Shown: one piece after another, positions 14,983 to 16,166 of the stretch
How the letters are laid out: each line of letters begins with the position of its first letter
Position numbering within the stretch: the first letter of the stretch is position 1
NCBI GenBank assembly: GCA_028818995.1
Contig: JAPPMR010000399.1
Span: 1-16,166 of the forward strand
Reading direction: 5' to 3'
DNA from: Candidatus Poribacteria bacterium
GTDB lineage: Bacteria > Poribacteria > WGA-4E > WGA-3G
DNA: 16,166 bases
Translations under genes and position numbers: made by a program
The notes under the pieces: generated by a model
Databases searched by the model: none
What the model was told of the DNA's origin: nothing
Seen by the model: only the letters and a program-made list of their open reading frames with translations

Positions 14983-16166
14983 CTAATTATTGTTCACAAA
15001 CTCATTACAAGTTAGCAAACTCCAGACCATATCTTCAAGGACTGCTTGTTGGGAATTGGCAGATGCCTCAATATCAATGTGCTGTTTCCAGAACTGCTGC
15101 TCTTTATCTGTTGGTTGCCGACATAACGCTGCGAGATAAAATTCGTTCACAATCTCCATCGGTGATTTCCCATCCGACATCAGCTTATCAAGTCGACTAT
15201 TCGGAACACCGATGCGGGCGTTGAGAAGGTCGCCATTGAACAGATGCAGTTTACGTTGAAGTTCATCCGTTGCTTCAGCAGAACTCTCGCATGAAGTTTC
15301 ACGCGAACATCTCCCAAGAATATCCAGTGCATCGGATTCGGTATTCGGATTAAACAGAGACACAGCGCGTGTCCCTTCTGGTTCATCACCATAAATATCG
15401 GACACACCGAGCACATCTGAAATGGCATCAGCCAACACCTCTGGCGCAAGCGGTTTTTGTAGTGCATGAGAATAGAAGCGATCATCCGCTCTGTTTTGCG
15501 GGAGTGCATTTGAACTACGCGCGTAAGCCTCACTGAGCGCGATCCGTCTAAGTGTATGCCGTAGGTCGTAGCCGTGTTCTACAAAATCAGTTGCCAATGT
15601 TGTCAGTAACTCAGGATGCGTGGCAGGATTGGTGGAGCGAAAATCGTCAACAGGTTCAACCAATCCGCGTCCCATCATCGCCTTCCATAACCGATTGACA
15701 ATCGCTTTGGCGAAATATGAGTTATCAGAACTTGTTAGCCAATCTACCAATTCGAGACGACCATCAGGGACATCAATAGGCAAAAACTGACTACCGGGGA
15801 TCCGCGGTACCGCTTTTTCACGTGTTGCAGGATGGATAACTTCACCAGACGTTTTTACTTTGACGACCTGTTCAGTTTCCATCTTGGCAAAAATCGCCGC
15901 TAATCCGTGATAGTCGTCTTGTGTCCACTTGTCAAGCGGATGGTTATGGCAGTTTGCACATCGCAGTCGCGCTCCCATAAAGAGTTCACTCACAAATTCA
16001 GCTTGTTCACGAGGTCCATCAACGGTGCGGTAAAAATTCGCCGGACCAACTTCATGGGAATCACCTGTTGCCAAAATAACCGAACGTGCCATCTGGTCAT
16101 ACCCAACACCTTCGCGAATCTGTTCCGATAGCCATTTGTGGTAGACAAACGCGCCTTGTGTGTTTC
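14983..16166 (-). CDS. DUF1549/DUF1553 (PSCyt2/PSD1) protein, C-terminal part, 5'-truncated
   Basis: The reading frame is open from the window edge (16166) down to the TAA at 14985-14983, giving 394 complete residues; the N-terminus lies outside. The visible start (YHKWLSEQIREGVGYDQMARSVILATGD) is the end of a DUF1549 (PF07583) domain, followed by LRCANCHNHPLDKWTQDDYHGLAAIF with a heme-like C-x-x-C-H motif. The DUF1553 (PF07587) domain follows: RLELVDWLTSSDNSYFAKAIVNRLWKAMMGRGLVEPVDDFR, HPELLTTLATDFVEHGYDLRHTLRRIALSEAYARSS, ending with VLEDMVWSLLTCNEFVNNN. Such proteins are usually exported and found in Planctomycetes, Verrucomicrobia and allied phyla beside PSCyt1 proteins and DUF1501 sulfatase-like partners. 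Biochemical function is unproven. The Met at 16092 is internal, since homologous sequence continues upstream. Confidence 0.92.
   Translation of the reverse strand, partial: NTQGAFVYHKWLSEQIREGVGYDQMARSVILATGDSHEVGPANFYRTVDGPREQAEFVSELFMGARLRCANCHNHPLDKWTQDDYHGLAAIFAKMETEQVVKVKTSGEVIHPATREKAVPRIPGSQFLPIDVPDGRLELVDWLTSSDNSYFAKAIVNRLWKAMMGRGLVEPVDDFRSTNPATHPELLTTLATDFVEHGYDLRHTLRRIALSEAYARSSNALPQNRADDRFYSHALQKPLAPEVLADAISDVLGVSDIYGDEPEGTRAVSLFNPNTESDALDILGRCSRETSCESSAEATDELQRKLHLFNGDLLNARIGVPNSRLDKLMSDGKSPMEIVNEFYLAALCRQPTDKEQQFWKQHIDIEASANSQQAVLEDMVWSLLTCNEFVNNN

Noticed and set aside
1..16166. Alternative genetic code with TGA as Trp or Gly
   Set aside because: TGA is the terminal stop at 1001-1003, 2598-2600, 4190-4192 and 9253-9255, where family homology ends, and Trp is encoded by TGG throughout.

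Overview
This window most likely comes from a Candidatus Poribacteria genome, or a near relative in the Planctomycetes/Poribacteria sphere. That is inferred from style, not from a marker gene: secreted WD40 proteins, a planctomycete-type cytochrome c (PSCyt1) fused to WD40 blades beside a DUF1549/DUF1553 protein, an enolase-superfamily plus ornithine-cyclodeaminase-family catabolic pair, and short inverted repeats scattered between genes. Base composition is moderate and slightly AT-rich. TGA serves as an ordinary stop in several genes (for example 9253-9255).

Positions 1-4192 (+) hold the main discovery: a tandem array of at least three paralogous genes. Each looks like two ORFs separated by a TGA, but is best read as one selenoprotein of 531 residues in the two complete copies. 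In all three, the TGA follows a Cys codon. The frame stays open across it and encodes a conserved Cys-Sec-Gly-Ser/Thr-Gly-Lys/Arg motif at the active-site position of a thioredoxin-like domain. A 6-bp hairpin with a 4-base loop (AGGU or AGUU) begins 17 bases after each TGA, as expected of a bacterial SECIS element, and its stem shows synonymous compensatory changes between copies. The copies are translationally coupled (1-base gap, then TTGA overlap) and are followed 14 bases later by a secreted 14-repeat WD40 protein (4207-6147).

Positions 6282-10264 (+) carry an AIM24/TIGR00266-family protein, a solitary beta-class DNA methyltransferase, and a tight two-gene unit: a mandelate racemase/muconate lactonizing enzyme-family protein and an ornithine cyclodeaminase/mu-crystallin-family reductase. 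The pair could convert a hydroxyproline-type substrate through a cyclic imine to proline, but the substrate is inferred.

Positions 10310-13081 contain two paralogous lipoproteins on the minus strand with the same ribosome-binding leader. They flank a plus-strand HAD-family phosphatase. Upstream of each lipoprotein lies a pair of related 25-base units arranged as an inverted repeat, in opposite relative arrangement at the two sites.

Positions 13362-16166 (minus) hold a PSCyt1-WD40 protein and, upstream of it, the C-terminal part of a DUF1549/DUF1553 protein that runs off the window. They are separated by a large 32-base-arm inverted repeat. No tRNA, rRNA, CRISPR array, transposase or selenocysteine-machinery gene (selA, selB, selC, selD) was seen here.
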